The notes beneath the pieces were generated by a model, which was given only the letters and a program-made list of their open reading frames with translations, was not told where the DNA came from and ran no database searches. From Dallia pectoralis (lineage: Eukaryota > Chordata > Actinopteri > Esociformes > Umbridae), in NCBI GenBank assembly GCA_029465975.1, contig CM055745.1:16479616-16543615 (forward strand): 64,000 nucleotides of DNA, written 5' to 3'. A program made the position numbers and the translations under genes. How positions within the stretch are numbered: the first letter of the stretch is position 1; every line of letters begins with the position of its first letter. Positions 47,269 to 61,100 of this stretch are shown piece after piece.

Positions 47269-48005
47269 AGCTGATACCTTACCTAAGATCACTTTTTATT
47301 TTGTTATATAGACTACATGTCGGTTAGGCTTTGGCGTTATATCGCAGAGACCCACATACTTATTGACACACATATTGCGCGTCACGTGAAAAAACGGACT
47401 GAACTGATTGGATTGCACTACTTCCTGGTTCGACCCCGAACTAAAAAAAACGTATTGGTTCTCTTCAAAATAAAAGACTTGTAAGTATTTAACTGCCAAA
47501 CGTGCACGACCCTGTATGTATAAAGGTGTATTTAACTAATATTGTTGATTTTATTCGTTGAAAAATAAGATTTTGACTGATTTCTTATCCTATTTCCGGT
47601 AATTATATGTTAAAATATCAGCAAATTACAGTTTTAAATTACTCAAATCATATTGACATTTTATGTGTACAAAACACACAGTTTTATTTAATATATTTAA
47701 CCCCAGTTTGGCTATATCCCCAATCTCTTCTATACGGAACTTAAAGGGAACAGAAGCGACAAATAGTTATTCCGACTCAGTATTGCCCATAATTATTATG
47801 GGGTGTTTTAATATTTTCAAAAGAGACCAAAATAAAGCACGCACAGCCTGTTTGGTTAATCCAACATTATTCTTAGACTTTTTTCTTGCAAACCAGTTTA
47901 ACACCCGGCAGTAGGTGGAGTCATATGCGGGTTTAGTTTGTTCCTCCTTCCTCCTCCAAACTTTTATGATGCTGTCTGTCTGTCTGTGTTTTGCATTGAC
48001 TGAAG
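47269..48005. promoter_or_regulatory. Shared head-to-head promoter region of SV2-like gene and snx1
   Basis: The start codons of the two divergent genes are 737 nt apart, so both 5' UTRs and promoters must lie here or very close. CACGTGA at about 47382 is an E-box-like site. CpGs are moderately frequent at 47160-47410. No TATA box stands out. Confidence 0.5.
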
Positions 48006-51000
48006 ATGGCGACCAGTTCAGAGCGCAGTCCCCCACCCTTCCCCGACTCCGAGGACCAGGAACCAGAGCCAGAAGAAGTTGGGGACCACGACAGTGATGA
48101 CGGAGAGGACATCTTCCTCGGCTCCGTGAGTGTGTTTGTCTGTGCTGTTGATCTCTGATGGTAAACTAATAAATAAAAGCCCATGGCACTCCCTATGTGT
48201 GTGTGTTATCCATATAGCATGCTACTTGGCTATAATGCTACTTGGCTAGCAAGCTACCTGCCTAACATGCTATCATGCTACCTGGCTAGCATGCTACCTG
48301 GGGCCTGTGAATACATTGAACTAGCTAGATGGCTCTACAGCTGACTTTAACTTTAGTTTATATAGCTGGTCATACATGCATATTATGTGTGAACTACTGT
48401 ACAGGACACTAGCATGGTTCATTAGGTTTGTTTCGGCTGTTACTGTTAAACAGATCGCAAACTAGTTTGGTTGACAAGTGGAAACCAATATAGCCAGTAT
48501 GCTAACCAACTATAGCCCTGATGTGTCACGTGACATGTTGGTGTCATCTGCCCACGTGGTTCATTTGCATGAGAACTGCAGCCAGCAAACCTGCCTGCTT
48601 ATAATAATAACAACCTGCTGCTAATGCAAGTGACCTGCCTGTTTATAATAACCTGCTGTTAATGCAAATGACCTGCCTGTTTATAATAACCTGCTGTTAA
48701 TGCAAATGACCTGCCTGTTTATAATAACCTGCTGTTAATGCAAATGACCTGCCTGTTTATAATAACCTGCTGTTAATGCAAATGACCTGCCTGTTTATAA
48801 TAACCTGCTGTTAATGCAAATGACCTGCCTGTTTATAATAACCTGCTGTTAATGCAAATGACCTGCCTGTTTATAATAACCTGCTGTTAATGCAAATGAC
48901 CTGCCTGTTTATAATAACCTGCTGTTAATGCAAATGACCTGCCTGTTTATAATAACCTGCTGTTAATGCAAATGACCTGCCTGTTTATAATAACCTGCTG
49001 TTAATGCAAGTGACCTGCCTGTTTATAATAACCTGCTGTTAATGCAAATGACCTGCCTGTTTATAATAACCTGCTGTTAATGCAAATGACCTGCCTGTTT
49101 ATAATAATAACAACCTGCTGCTAATGCAAATGACCTGCCTGTTTATAATAACCTGCTGTTAATGCAAATGACCTGCCTGTTTATAATAACCTGCTGTTAA
49201 TGCAAATGACCTGCCTGTTTATAATAACCTGCTGTTAATGCAAATGACCTGCCTGTTTATAATAACCTGCTGTTAATGCAAATGACCTGCCTGTTTATAA
49301 TAACCTGCTGTTAATACAAGTGTCATTTAATGCCATTGTCGTTTTCAACGCTGAAGTCTGCTGAAGTAATTCTTAACAAAGTAAAATAACTACAATGGAC
49401 TGCGATAGATAATGGTGTTTGGGAAATGAGCTAAAAGTCTAACATTGTTTGTAGCATAACAATCTAAACGCAAGGAATTCACACAGCATTTTAACTACTG
49501 TGCAAGAATAAATATTGCCGTTATAGTGTAAACTTTCCACAGCCATTGGGTTGCTTGGTCTGTGAATCCAAAAGCGTTGTCAGCTAAATGAGTCAGTCAG
49601 TGTGTATAAGAGGGCAAGCTTGAGTATTGGGTCACACACTGGTGTGTGCGCACATGCCCAGTTAACCTCCCTTCCTGAACATTTACAGCAGCGGGAGGCT
49701 AAAGCTCAGCTCCCAGTCATGTGAGTCTCAGATGTGGCTTCATGATCATTAAGCAGGATGTTTTTCACGGGGCAACATTTCGTATCCAGAGGCCAGATTG
49801 AATAATTAAGTCTTTGATTTCTCTGCCCTTTTTGGATTTCTTTCCGTCCTCATTTCAATCAGTATCAGAATCCGTTTTGTGTAGGGGTTCTGGATACCAG
49901 TACAGACCTCACATTTTTTCTTGATAGGTTTTAGCTTTTAATATGCAGGTAGGTTTTTATTTTAATATGTAGAGCAGTTGCTCAAATACTATGTTGCTTA
50001 TTTGCGTATTTTGAGAATTTGCTTTATCTCTAGGACGACTTGTTGGAGACCAAGATGGCTTCAATCCCTGTGGGTGACGCCCCAGCCAAGACACAGAGTG
50101 ATCCTTTCTGTGACCTCTTCAGTGAACCCCTAATGGAGTCTGCCGGTGCCCCTAAAGCTCAAATGGATTTCACTGAGAAACCTGCCAGTGAAATGACAAT
50201 TGGCTCCACACAGGATGTCATTGAGGTAAAGCGTGACATTGCCAAAGCACCAGAGGTTGTCACGGATGCAGCTACTGGCCTTTCTGAGAGAGATATTATC
50301 AGCAAACCGAGACTCGACGTAGAACGTAAACCAGGAAAGGAGTCTACTGCTCCAATGGTGGATGTCCTTATGGAACCAGCAAGCAAGACATCTACTGCTC
50401 CAATGGTGGATGTCCTTATGGAACCAGCAAGCAAGACATCTACTGCTCCAATGGTGGATGTCCTTATGGAACCAGCCAGCAAATCATCTACTGCTCCAAT
50501 GGTGGATGTCCTTATGGAACCAGCCAGCAAATCATCTACTGCTCCAATGGTGGATGTCCTTATGGAACCAGCAAGCAAATCATCTACTGCTCCAATGGTG
50601 GATGTCTTTATGGAACCAGCAGGCAAATCATCTACTGCTCCAATGGTGGATGTCCTTATGGAACCAGCCAGCAAGTCATCTACTGCTTTAAAGGGAGACA
50701 GTATTAGTAAACCTTCCAGTACTTCAGTGGTGGACCTCCTCTGTGAACCATCAAGTGACAATGTAAAAGAGTCCAAACCAGACATACTCGATCCATTGGC
50801 CGACGTGATCCAAACCGCTCCAGGCCGTAACGCCAAGGCACCGTTTGCTGCCGTAACCGAGGAGCCAACGCGGGACCTATTCGACGACACGCCTAGCAAT
50901 CTATTTGCCAAATCGCAACCGAGCAAACCCGCCAAGCATCTGCAAACTAGCATCTTCGACGATCCGGACGAAGACCTTTTCGGCGAGCATCTGGGTGACG

Positions 51001-54000
51001 CTTTGAAGAAGCCTCAAAACGACGCCTCCAAAGGAGAAGCTGCACCGGTGGCCAAAGCTCGCCATGTCCGCGGCCCTCTGACTGACAACCACAAGGAAGA
51101 AGGCACAGATATTTTCACTGAGGGGAGCGTCACTTCTCACCCCAGCGCAGTCAACCGCGTCGTACCCGCCAACTCAAAGACCAACGGAGTCCAGTCAGAT
51201 GAGGAGGAACCCGACATATTTTCAGGTAGACTTTCACAGATTCTAAATATTCCAGTTTCATATGTAACGTTTGGGTGGGATTTTTCGGCTTAGGCCTCAA
51301 GGCAACCAGGGAAAGTTTTCCTCCCCAGTCGGGGCTGATAAGGGAACTGCTGACTCAGTGTTGTTCCTGAGGAAGGGGACAGTTGGGAAAGAAGTGCCCT
51401 TTGCTGACTCCTCGCTCACACAAGTGAAGGGACAAAGTGGTATCATCCTGGGGTGAGAGGTGAGATGTGTGGCCCAAACAACATCCACGAAGGCTCACGA
51501 AGGCTCACGCTAAACAGAAGAGTTAATTGATTAGCAAATGAATCAATCCATTTGAATGGGTTTTTCACTCTCCCACTTGGTAACAGTAAGAATACTCTGA
51601 AGGGAAGCGTTACGTCACTCGGCAGATTTCCTAATGATTATTTAATTATCAAACAGTGATAAAGACACAGACGTGACGCGTCCAAGGGCTGGGTTGTATC
51701 ACAAGAGTCAAATGTTTTGACTTTAGGTTTGAAATGTCGCTTTGACAACTTCCACCATGAAAGTTGTGTCTCAAATGACACCACATGGAACGAGCCTATT
51801 GGATATTCTAGCCTTTGTGGTCGACTTGTTTAGACGGTCAGTTCCGTTCAATTGTGCCATCAGGTCAAGGAGAATGTATGCCTCTGTATTTGATGTAGAT
51901 CCTCAAGCCTGAAGATGGGTGACTTGAGGCACATTTAAATGTTTTTTTTATTTCATATGAAAGGTACAGTGAAGGAAGAAATTATTTGATCCCCTGCTGA
52001 TTTTGTACGTTTGCCCACTGACAAAGATGTGTGAGAGACAGCATAACAACCAAAAAATCCAGAATAAAGCATTACATATAAGTTAATTGATTTGCATTTT
52101 ACTCAGTGAAAGATGTATTTGATCCCCTGTCAATCAGCAAGATTTCTGGTTCCCAGGTGTCTTATACAGGTAACAAGTAGGGGTGCACGATATTGACAAA
52201 ATGTGATATTGCGATATTGATCATGAATATTGCGATATCGATATTAATTTCGATATTCTTAAACATGTAAAAACACTGAAGTTATGGGAAAATGCCTCAA
52301 AATAGATTAATATATATATATATAAACAAAATCAAGTTCTTACAACACCATGGTTTATTTGAACTAACACTCAAATTGGACTGGTACAAGATGAATAAAT
52401 AAAGAGCATGTCTATAAAACAGGACATGTTGTCAGCGCCACCGCTCCCACCACGCGCAGTGTGTAGAGCACCAAGTGCTGGGGGCAGTTGCTGGGGGCGC
52501 GCCAAGTGCTGGGGGGTGCCAAGTGCTGGGGGGCACGAAGTGCTGGGGGGGCCAGTTGCTGGGGGCGCGCCAAGTGCTGGGGGGGGGCGCCAAGTGCTGG
52601 GGGGGCACCAAAAATAGTCATAACAATTATAATGCCCGTATTATTTCCGTATAGATTTACCTGCGACACGATTGTGGCGTTTGCACTCATCCTATAGTGG
52701 CTTGTGGTGGTTTTTAAGATGGGAAATAGGTTGGTTGTATTTCCTGTTGCCCGGTGTATCACCATACCGCTGGGTTTGCAGAGTACAATAGCTTGAGCGA
52801 CATTAGTTGGCTTAAACCTTTCTTTAGCTTCTCTAATTTGCTTTTTCTTTCTTTGTCCGGGTGTCTCTATTTAATTTCACTCACGTAGTCGGAGTTCACA
52901 CATACGTCACGTGTAACGAGGGTCTGTTCGTTTAGTGGACCCGTGCGCTCACACATACGTCACGTGTAACGAGGGTCTGTTCGTTTAGTGGACCCGTGCG
53001 CTCACACATACGTCACGTGTAACGAGGGTCTGTTCGTTTAGTGGACCCGTGCGCTCACACATACGTCACGTGTAACGAGGGTCTGTTCGTTTAGTGGACC
53101 CGTGCGCTCACACATACGTCACGTGTAATGTGGGTCTGTTCGTTTTGTGGACCCGTTCGCTTACACTTGCATGTGACGGGGCAACTGACCAATCAAACAT
53201 GATCATTTTATATAGTTTTCAAGCGTGCGCATAAATCGAACACAACTTAGCCACCAAACCAAATGACGTGTCTCTTCACAAAATAAATGTATAAATAAAT
53301 ATCGCATTTCTTGCGACATTTTCGATATTGATATCGTGCAACGTGATATCGCAATAAAGGTATTGAGTCGATATATCGTGCACCCCTAGTAACAAGCTGA
53401 GATTAGCCATCCCCACCGTCAAACCAAACATGGAGGTGGAAACATTATGTTTTGGGGTGTTTTTCTGCTAAGAGGACATGACAACTTTGGGTACAATGGA
53501 TGGGGCCATGTGCCGTCAAATCTTGTGTGAGAACCTCCTTCCCTCAGCCAGGGCATTGAAAGTGGGTCGTGGATGGGTATTGCAGCATGACAATGACCCA
53601 AAACACACGGCCGAGCCAATAAAGGAGTGGCTCAAGAAGAAGCATATTATGGTCCTGGAGTGTCCTAGCCAGCCTCCAGACCTTATTCGCATAGAAACCT
53701 GTGGGGGGAGCTGAAGGTTGGAGTTGCCAAACGAAACCTTAATGACTTGGAGAGGATCTGCAAAAAGGAGTGGAACAAAATCCCTCCAGAGATGTGTGCA
53801 AACCTGGTGGCCAACTACAAGAAATCTCTGACCCCTGTACTACTGGAGTTGTTTGTCTCTCACTGTTCAAATAAACCTACCATTAAATTCATAGACTGAT
53901 CATGTCTTTGTCAGTGGGCAAAAGTGCAAAATCAGCTGAGGATCAAATACTTCCTTCACTGTATCTTGTTTAGTTTTTCATTAAAACAAGATATTTGGCA

Positions 54001-55378
54001 CCGTGGCCTTGGAGCGTCAGGCCCTAGAGTGCCCGTGAGAGTAACGTGTAAGATAACATGGGAGTCATGGGTCTGGTCAGACGTGTTCGAATGTGATGCT
54101 GTGATAAACCGTTATGTGGACTGAACAACTCAGCAGGTGTTCTGGTACTGCGGCAAGCAAAGTAGGTGTAACTGGACACATGAACTGGCCTGTGGTGGGG
54201 TGGAAGTGTAGGCTGTTAACCTGAACACAAATGTTGTCACCGGCTCAAATGCATCCAGTTCACTGCCCTGTTGGTTGTTTTTCTCTCAGAAGCCACCGTG
54301 GAGCTCTCTCTGGACAGTCCCCGGAACGACCGCAAACGGAAAGAGGTGGCCAATCCCTCGGCTCCTCCTGCCGCGGTGGCCGCGAACGTGACCAAACCGC
54401 AACCACTCACTCTGGAGGAGGTGATCTGACCGCTCCATCGCCTGTGTCTGTTACGGCCCAGCATTCCAACATGGCTGTCCAGTTGTCTGCACTTTAGAGA
54501 GCTTTCAGTTCAAATGCAGGATTTTACTCTGTGGTTTTTCTGTTCATATTGTGGTTGTGTTTCGTGGTTCATGGGCGTGTTTTTGTTTAACTTTTGATAA
54601 CATTGTGCGACGTCACCTTGGATTTGTTCAGTTAAATGTTTGTCTTCTCTATGCAGTTGGAAGAGGAAGAGAGTGAGGACAAATTTGAGCTGAATATCTC
54701 AATAACCAACCCAGAGAAAGTTGGTGAGTTTCCCAAAGTTTGATGGTTTTCTGGAATTCCTTTTTGTTTTCTGGTCACTAGTTGGTTGTAGGTACTGGAA
54801 AACATTTCACTGCAATCTTTTAGTTTCCACCAAATGTCGATCTTCGTTCCGATGAGCTGTTAGGATATTGCAGCAATTTATCTCGTCCCTCAACTTGTCT
54901 CGTCCTTGCCTGATAAATTCAAAACTTCCTGGAAAATGTCTAACTGTGGCCAAAATATAAACACATTGCTGGCCGCAGGCACGCTTTCTTTCATTACTTT
55001 ATTTAGTTCTGCAGCACTAATAAAAGCTCAGTTCATTTATTGTTACTTGGAAGATCGAATATTAATTATTAGTTTTACTTCACAGCGAGGCTGTTTGCCT
55101 GTTGGGAAACTGCCCAGTGTTCTTTTGAAACAAGACATGAGATGAGAACCTCACGGATGAGAAAAACAGTTGAGGAAAAACAGTTGAAAACAATGATTTC
55201 AAATCCAGCTGTCCTTGTCTAGGCTTCTGACCACTGGTTTAAACCATGTGACATCATCCCTGCATAAGAGACAGACAGACATCCACCACTTCCTCTCGAT
55301 GCCAGCAGTTTCTCATTTCCTAGTCCCCCCTCCTTCCTTTCTGTCCAGTGAGAGTGAATGGCGGAGCCAGCAATAAAA

Positions 55379-55415
<37 letters not shown>

Positions 55416-58043
55416 AGTTTTCAGAACCCCTCCCCCCCATTTTCAAATGTTGTGTTATAAGTTAATGTGCTTATGTTTTCAATTAGTCTACACACAATAA
55501 CCAATAATGGCAAATCAGGATTATTGTCACGTTGAGAGATTAATCTTCAGTTCTGTCTGAGGTCCCCCTCGCTCTACATGAAGTTTCTACGTATTGTAAT
55601 GCCATTAATTATTTCCTACATCCTGACCAGTCTCCTGTGGCGGTGAAGCATCCCCATAGCATGATGATCCTTCCCTCAAACACAATTCCTTATCACAGCT
55701 CTACAGAGAGTTCCTTGGGACTCTATTGGTTGGTTAGAGAGTTCCTTGGGACTCTATTGGTTGGTTTTCGCTTTGAAGGATGGAACCATATGTAAAGTGT
55801 GTCTTATATATCCAAAATTGAGTTAAGCAACTTGTGGGCTCCAATCAGGTTCTAGAAACCTCACAGGGGTGATTTTATTACACCTGATGCATCTCAGCTT
55901 TAATTGTCTTTCTATCCACAGGGGATGGCATGAATGCTTACATGGCCTACAAAGTCTCCACACAGGTAATATCGCTGTCCTCCGTCCAATAACGTATTGA
56001 TACATTGATATGTCTTCACCAGTTGACCATGTGTGTGTCATGTCTTCACCGGTTGATCGCGTGTGTGTCATGTCCTCTCCGGTTGACCGTGTGTGTGTCA
56101 TGTCTACTCCGATTGACCGTGTGTGTATCATGTCCTCTCCGGTTGACCGTGTGTGTGTCATGTCTACTCCGGTTGACCGCGTGTGTATCATGTCTTCTCC
56201 GGTTGACCGTGTGTGTGTCATGTCTACTCCGGTTGACCGCGTGTGTGTCATGTCTACTCCGGTTGACCGTGTGTGTGTCATGTCTACTCCGGTTGACCGC
56301 GCGTGTGTCATGTCTTCTGACCGGTTGATCATGTCTACTCTGGTTGCGCGTGTGTCATGTCTTCTCCGGTTGACCGCGTGTGTGTCATGTCTACTCCGGT
56401 TGACCGCGTGTGTGTCATGTCTTCTCCGGTTGACCGCGTGCGTGTCATGTCTTCTCCGGTTGACCGCGTGCGTGTCATGTCTTCTCCGGTTGACCGCGTG
56501 CGTGTCATGTCTTCTCCGGTTGACCGCGTGCGTGTCATGTCTTCTCCGGTTGACCGCGTGCGTGTCATGTCTTCTCCGGTTGACCGCGTGCGTGTCATGT
56601 CTTCTCCGGTTGACCGCGTGTGTGTCATGTCTACTCCGGTTGACCGCGTGCGTGTCATGTCTACTCCGGTTGACCGCGTGTGTGTCATGTCTACTCCGGT
56701 TGACCGCGTGTGTGTCCTGTCTACTCCGGTTGACCGCGTGTGTGTGTCATGTCTTCACACAACCTTTCAGACCACCCTGCCCATGTTCCGCATGAAGTCG
56801 TTCACGGTGCGCCGGCGTTTCAGCGATTTCCTAGGCCTCTACGAGAAGCTCTCTGACAAACACGCTCAGAGCGGCTACATTGTCCCCCCGCCTCCTGAGA
56901 AGAGCATTATGGGTAAGCTGTGGTTCCTGTGTTATTACGTACTCTTCAGTTGTTTGCTTTGGGCTGCAAATTATCACTCAATGGGAACTGTGAATTTTTG
57001 TTCTCTACCCGAACCATAACAGCAATTACAGGACTTGACAACGGGCTCATTTGCGATTCGTATTGCGTCTTGGGCCTTTATGTATTAACGAGTAAATACA
57101 TCTAGTTGTTTGAGGAAACACACAACCCAACTGGAACGGGACATTTTATTCAACCCGTCCACATTTGAAGCTCGTAGGGCTTTTATGGTTAACCAATGTT
57201 CTCACAGACAGAAATTTATTTTTCCCGGCTCAGGATTTTGATTTACCAACCTTTAGTTACTAGTCAGGTGATATAACAGCTGGACTGCCTGCCTCCCATT
57301 GATGCGTTTCGATTCTTGCCTTTTGGTTCTTGTTTCTCCTCAAATCTAATTTCTCCTGTGTCCAACAGGCATGACTAAAGTCAAAGTTGGAAAAGAAGAT
57401 AACTCTTCGGCCGAGTTTGTGGAGAAGAGGAGGGCTGCTCTGGAGAGGTGCATCTTGGGCTTTCTCACTTGACATGTATCGTATTGACAGTCCAGTTGTT
57501 GTAGGGGCTGGTGAATTTAGAAACTCGGGGTTAACGTCCCTGTGGTATGACTGATAGCATACTAATCTAACATTCTTAAAATGGCCAACTGACTAGGGAG
57601 CAGGATGTAGATGTTACCATGTAAAGTGAAAGGTCTGCTGGACTTCTGAATGTGGAGAGGAACGGAGATCCGTGGAACTGATTGGGTTCAGATTGACTTC
57701 AGGGTAGCCAGAGATGTACCTGAATACGCTGATGGCTTTTAGAGACGTACATTTGAAATGTCTCCAGTGTTCTGCGAGTGTTTTGTTTATCGTGTTGTCT
57801 CTCTCTCTCTCTCGCCAACAGGTATCTGCAGAGAGTGGTGTGTCACCCATCGCTGCTCCAAGACCCCGACGTCCGAGAGTTCCTGGAGAGAGACGATGTA
57901 AGATCGGCACACGTCGGGTTCAGATGTTTTTATTGAGCACGTCTGTAAAAAACATCTGAACTAAATTACATTTAAAATGGGTGTGGTTCAAAAGCACTTC
58001 TCTTAAGTCCTATCTTCCGGGGCTTTCTGTAGCGTGCACTAAT

Positions 58044-58119
<76 letters not shown>

Positions 58120-61100
58120 AGATTCCAAGGGCACACAGCACCCAGGCTCTGAGTGGAGCAGGATTCCTGAAGATGATCAACAGGGCCACAGACGCTGTCA
58201 GCAAGATGACCATTAAGATGAATGAGTCAGACGTGGTGAGTCACGACACACATCCTATATCATGTTTACGTCTTTATTTAACCACGGTCAGACGTGGTGA
58301 GTCACGACACACATCCTATATCATGTTTACGTCTTTATTTAACCACGGTCAGACGTGGTGAGTCACGACACACATCCTATATCATGTTTACGTCTTTATT
58401 TAACCACGGTCAGACGTGGTGAGTCACGACACACATCCTATATCATGTTTACGTCTTTATTTAACCACGGTCAGACGTGGTGAGTCACGACACACATCCT
58501 ATATCATGTTTACGTCTTTATTTAACCACGGTCAGACGTGGTGAGTCACGACACACATCCTATATCATGTTTACGTCTTTATTTAACCACGGTCAGACGT
58601 GGTGAGTCACGACACACATCCTATATCATGTTTACGTCTTTATTTAACCACGGTCAGACGTGGTGAGTCACGACACACATCCTATATCATGTTTACGTCT
58701 TTATTTAACCACGGTCAGACGTGTTGAGTCACGACACACATCCTATATCATGTTTACGTCTTTATTTAACCACGGTCAGACGTGGTGAGTCACGACACAC
58801 ATCCTATATCATGTTTACGTCTTTATTTAACCACGGTCAGACGTGGTGAGTCACGACACACATCCTATATCATGTTTACGTCTTTATTTAACCACGGTCA
58901 GGCGTGGTGAGTCACGACACACATCCTATATCATGTTTACGTCTTTATTTAACCACGGTCAGACGTGGTGAGTCACGACACACATCCTATATCATGTTTA
59001 CGTCTTTATTTAACCACGGTCAGACGTGGTGAGTCACGACACACATCCTATATCATGTTTACGTCTTTATTTAACCACGGTCAGACGTGGTGAGTCACGA
59101 CACACATCCTATATCATGTTTACGTCTTTATTTAACCACGGTCAGACCTGGTGAGTCACGACACACATCCTATATCATGGGTTTACGTCTTTATTTAACC
59201 ACGGTCAGACGTGGTGAGTCACGACACACATCCTATATCATGTTTACGTCTTTATTTAACCAGCAGAGTCACAATGAGAATTGTATTTCCTTTCTCATAA
59301 ACAGTAAAGCTCAGAACAAAACACTTAACTCTGTCTGGTGTGTGGAGAGCCCTGTTTTTACGTTGTTGTTGTTGTTAAAGTGTTCTCTTTAATACCGGCA
59401 TAAAACCTTCGATCTTATGCTGTGTTTTGTCTTGCTGTGTTGCCAGTGGTTTGAGGATAAACTGTGTGAGGTGGAGGCAGAGGATCAACAGCTGAGAAAG
59501 CTCCACATCATGGTGGAATCGCTAGTCGGCCACAGAAAAGGTAGGTGGGACCAGCGTCTGGAGAGTGGGCACAACCCGCAGATGGACAGACACTCATAAA
59601 CGACTACATCCCACACTGTTTATATTTGTTTAGTGGTATTGTGAACGTCTGTTTTTGTGAGGCTGTGTTGTTAGTGTCCAATTGAGTGTAAAATGCCTGA
59701 GTAAACACGTTTCACTTGTGCAGGAATATTTCTAGATGTGAATTGTGAAATGGTACGCCGTCTATTTCCAATTCCTAAGTCTGATGGAAGTCTTTCTTCT
59801 TGCTGTATTTTTCCTGTCTGAACAGGCCTGTGTGTGTGTGTGTCTGTGTGTGTGTAAGCATGTCCCCACACACACACACACACACAATGGGCTCAGAGCA
59901 GCACCGCTCAAACGCTGTCTCCCCCCTTTCCCAGAGTTATCTGTGAACACGGCGGGCTTTGCCAAGAGCGTGGCCATGCTGGGCAGCTCCGAGGACAACA
60001 CCGCCCTGTCCAGAGCCCTGTCCCAGCTGGCCGAGGTGGAGGACAAGATGGAGCAGCTCCACCAGGACCAGGCCACCAACGACTCATTCTGCTTCGCCGA
60101 GCTGCTCGCCGACTACATCCGCCTGCTGGGATCCGTCCGGGTACCAAATGCTGCTGGCTGCTTCTGTAAACCCCATACGCTGTTAAATCCACACGCCCTC
60201 GTTGTTCCCTCTGCTCCGTTTCTTTGGTGAAACAGATACCTGGGGTGGGGTGAAGGTGTGGTTATGCTTTGTGGGTGAGGCGGATGATGTGTAGCCAAGC
60301 CATGAAAAAGGAGTGTGAGGTTTTCAGACGCCGGCTTGCGAAATATGTCCTCATAGTTTTACCGTTGAGACGTCTGGATTAGCAAAATGTTTTGTCAAAT
60401 TCGGGTCTGTCCGACCATATTCGGCTAGTAGAATCCTGCTTTAACGCAAAAGCATCAAAGCTTTTTCAAACCTATTTTCTCGTTTCCGTCGTTAGGCGTC
60501 GTTCGACCAGCGGATGAAGTCCTGGCAGCGCTGGCAGGACGCTCAGAACATTCTGCAAAAGAAGAGGGAAACGGAGGCCAAGCTGCTGTGGGCCAACAAG
60601 CCTGACAAGTTACAGCAGGCCAAGGATGAGATCAATGAGGTGCGGTTCCTGCTAATGTCCGGCATCAACCTGTCCACAACAATCAATGTACCACTTCAGT
60701 TACATGTTTGGTGTCTGTTGAAAGCTTTATTGGTTCTACGCCCAAACAAACACGGCCCAGGTTTAACATACGTAGAAATACAATTCACCTGAACCGCTAA
60801 CGCTACACCGTTTGACCAATACGTAGAAATACGATTCACCTGATCCGCTAACGCTACACTGTTTGACCAATACGTAGAAATACAATTCACCTGAACTGCT
60901 AACGCTACACTGTTTGACCAATACGTAGAAATACGATTCACCTGATCCTCTAACGCTACACCGTTTGACCAATACGTAGAAATACGATTCACCTGATCCT
61001 CTAACGCTACACTGTTTGACCAATACGTAGAAATACGATTCACCTGAATCCTCTAACGCTACACTGTTTGACCAATACGTAGAAATACAATTCACTTGAA

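Larger units (their letters stand above)
51967..53961 (+). mobile_element. Tc1-like element with a hAT insertion
   Basis: Terminal inverted repeats CAGTGAAGGAAGAAATTATT and (reverse complement at the right end) AGGATCAAATACTTCCTTCACTG are flanked by TA on both sides (51965-51966 and 53962-53963). The CCCACTGACAAAGA motif recurs inverted at about 53911. Only the 3' part of the transposase survives. A 1.2-kb hAT element is inserted at 52178. Confidence 0.92.

Noticed and set aside
50159..50953. 264-codon minus-strand frame over snx1 exon 2
   Set aside because: Antisense shadow of the coding repeat exon.
56005..56795. Frames rich in VDRVCVMS or RSTGVDMTHT
   Set aside because: 30-bp minisatellite in snx1 intron 5.
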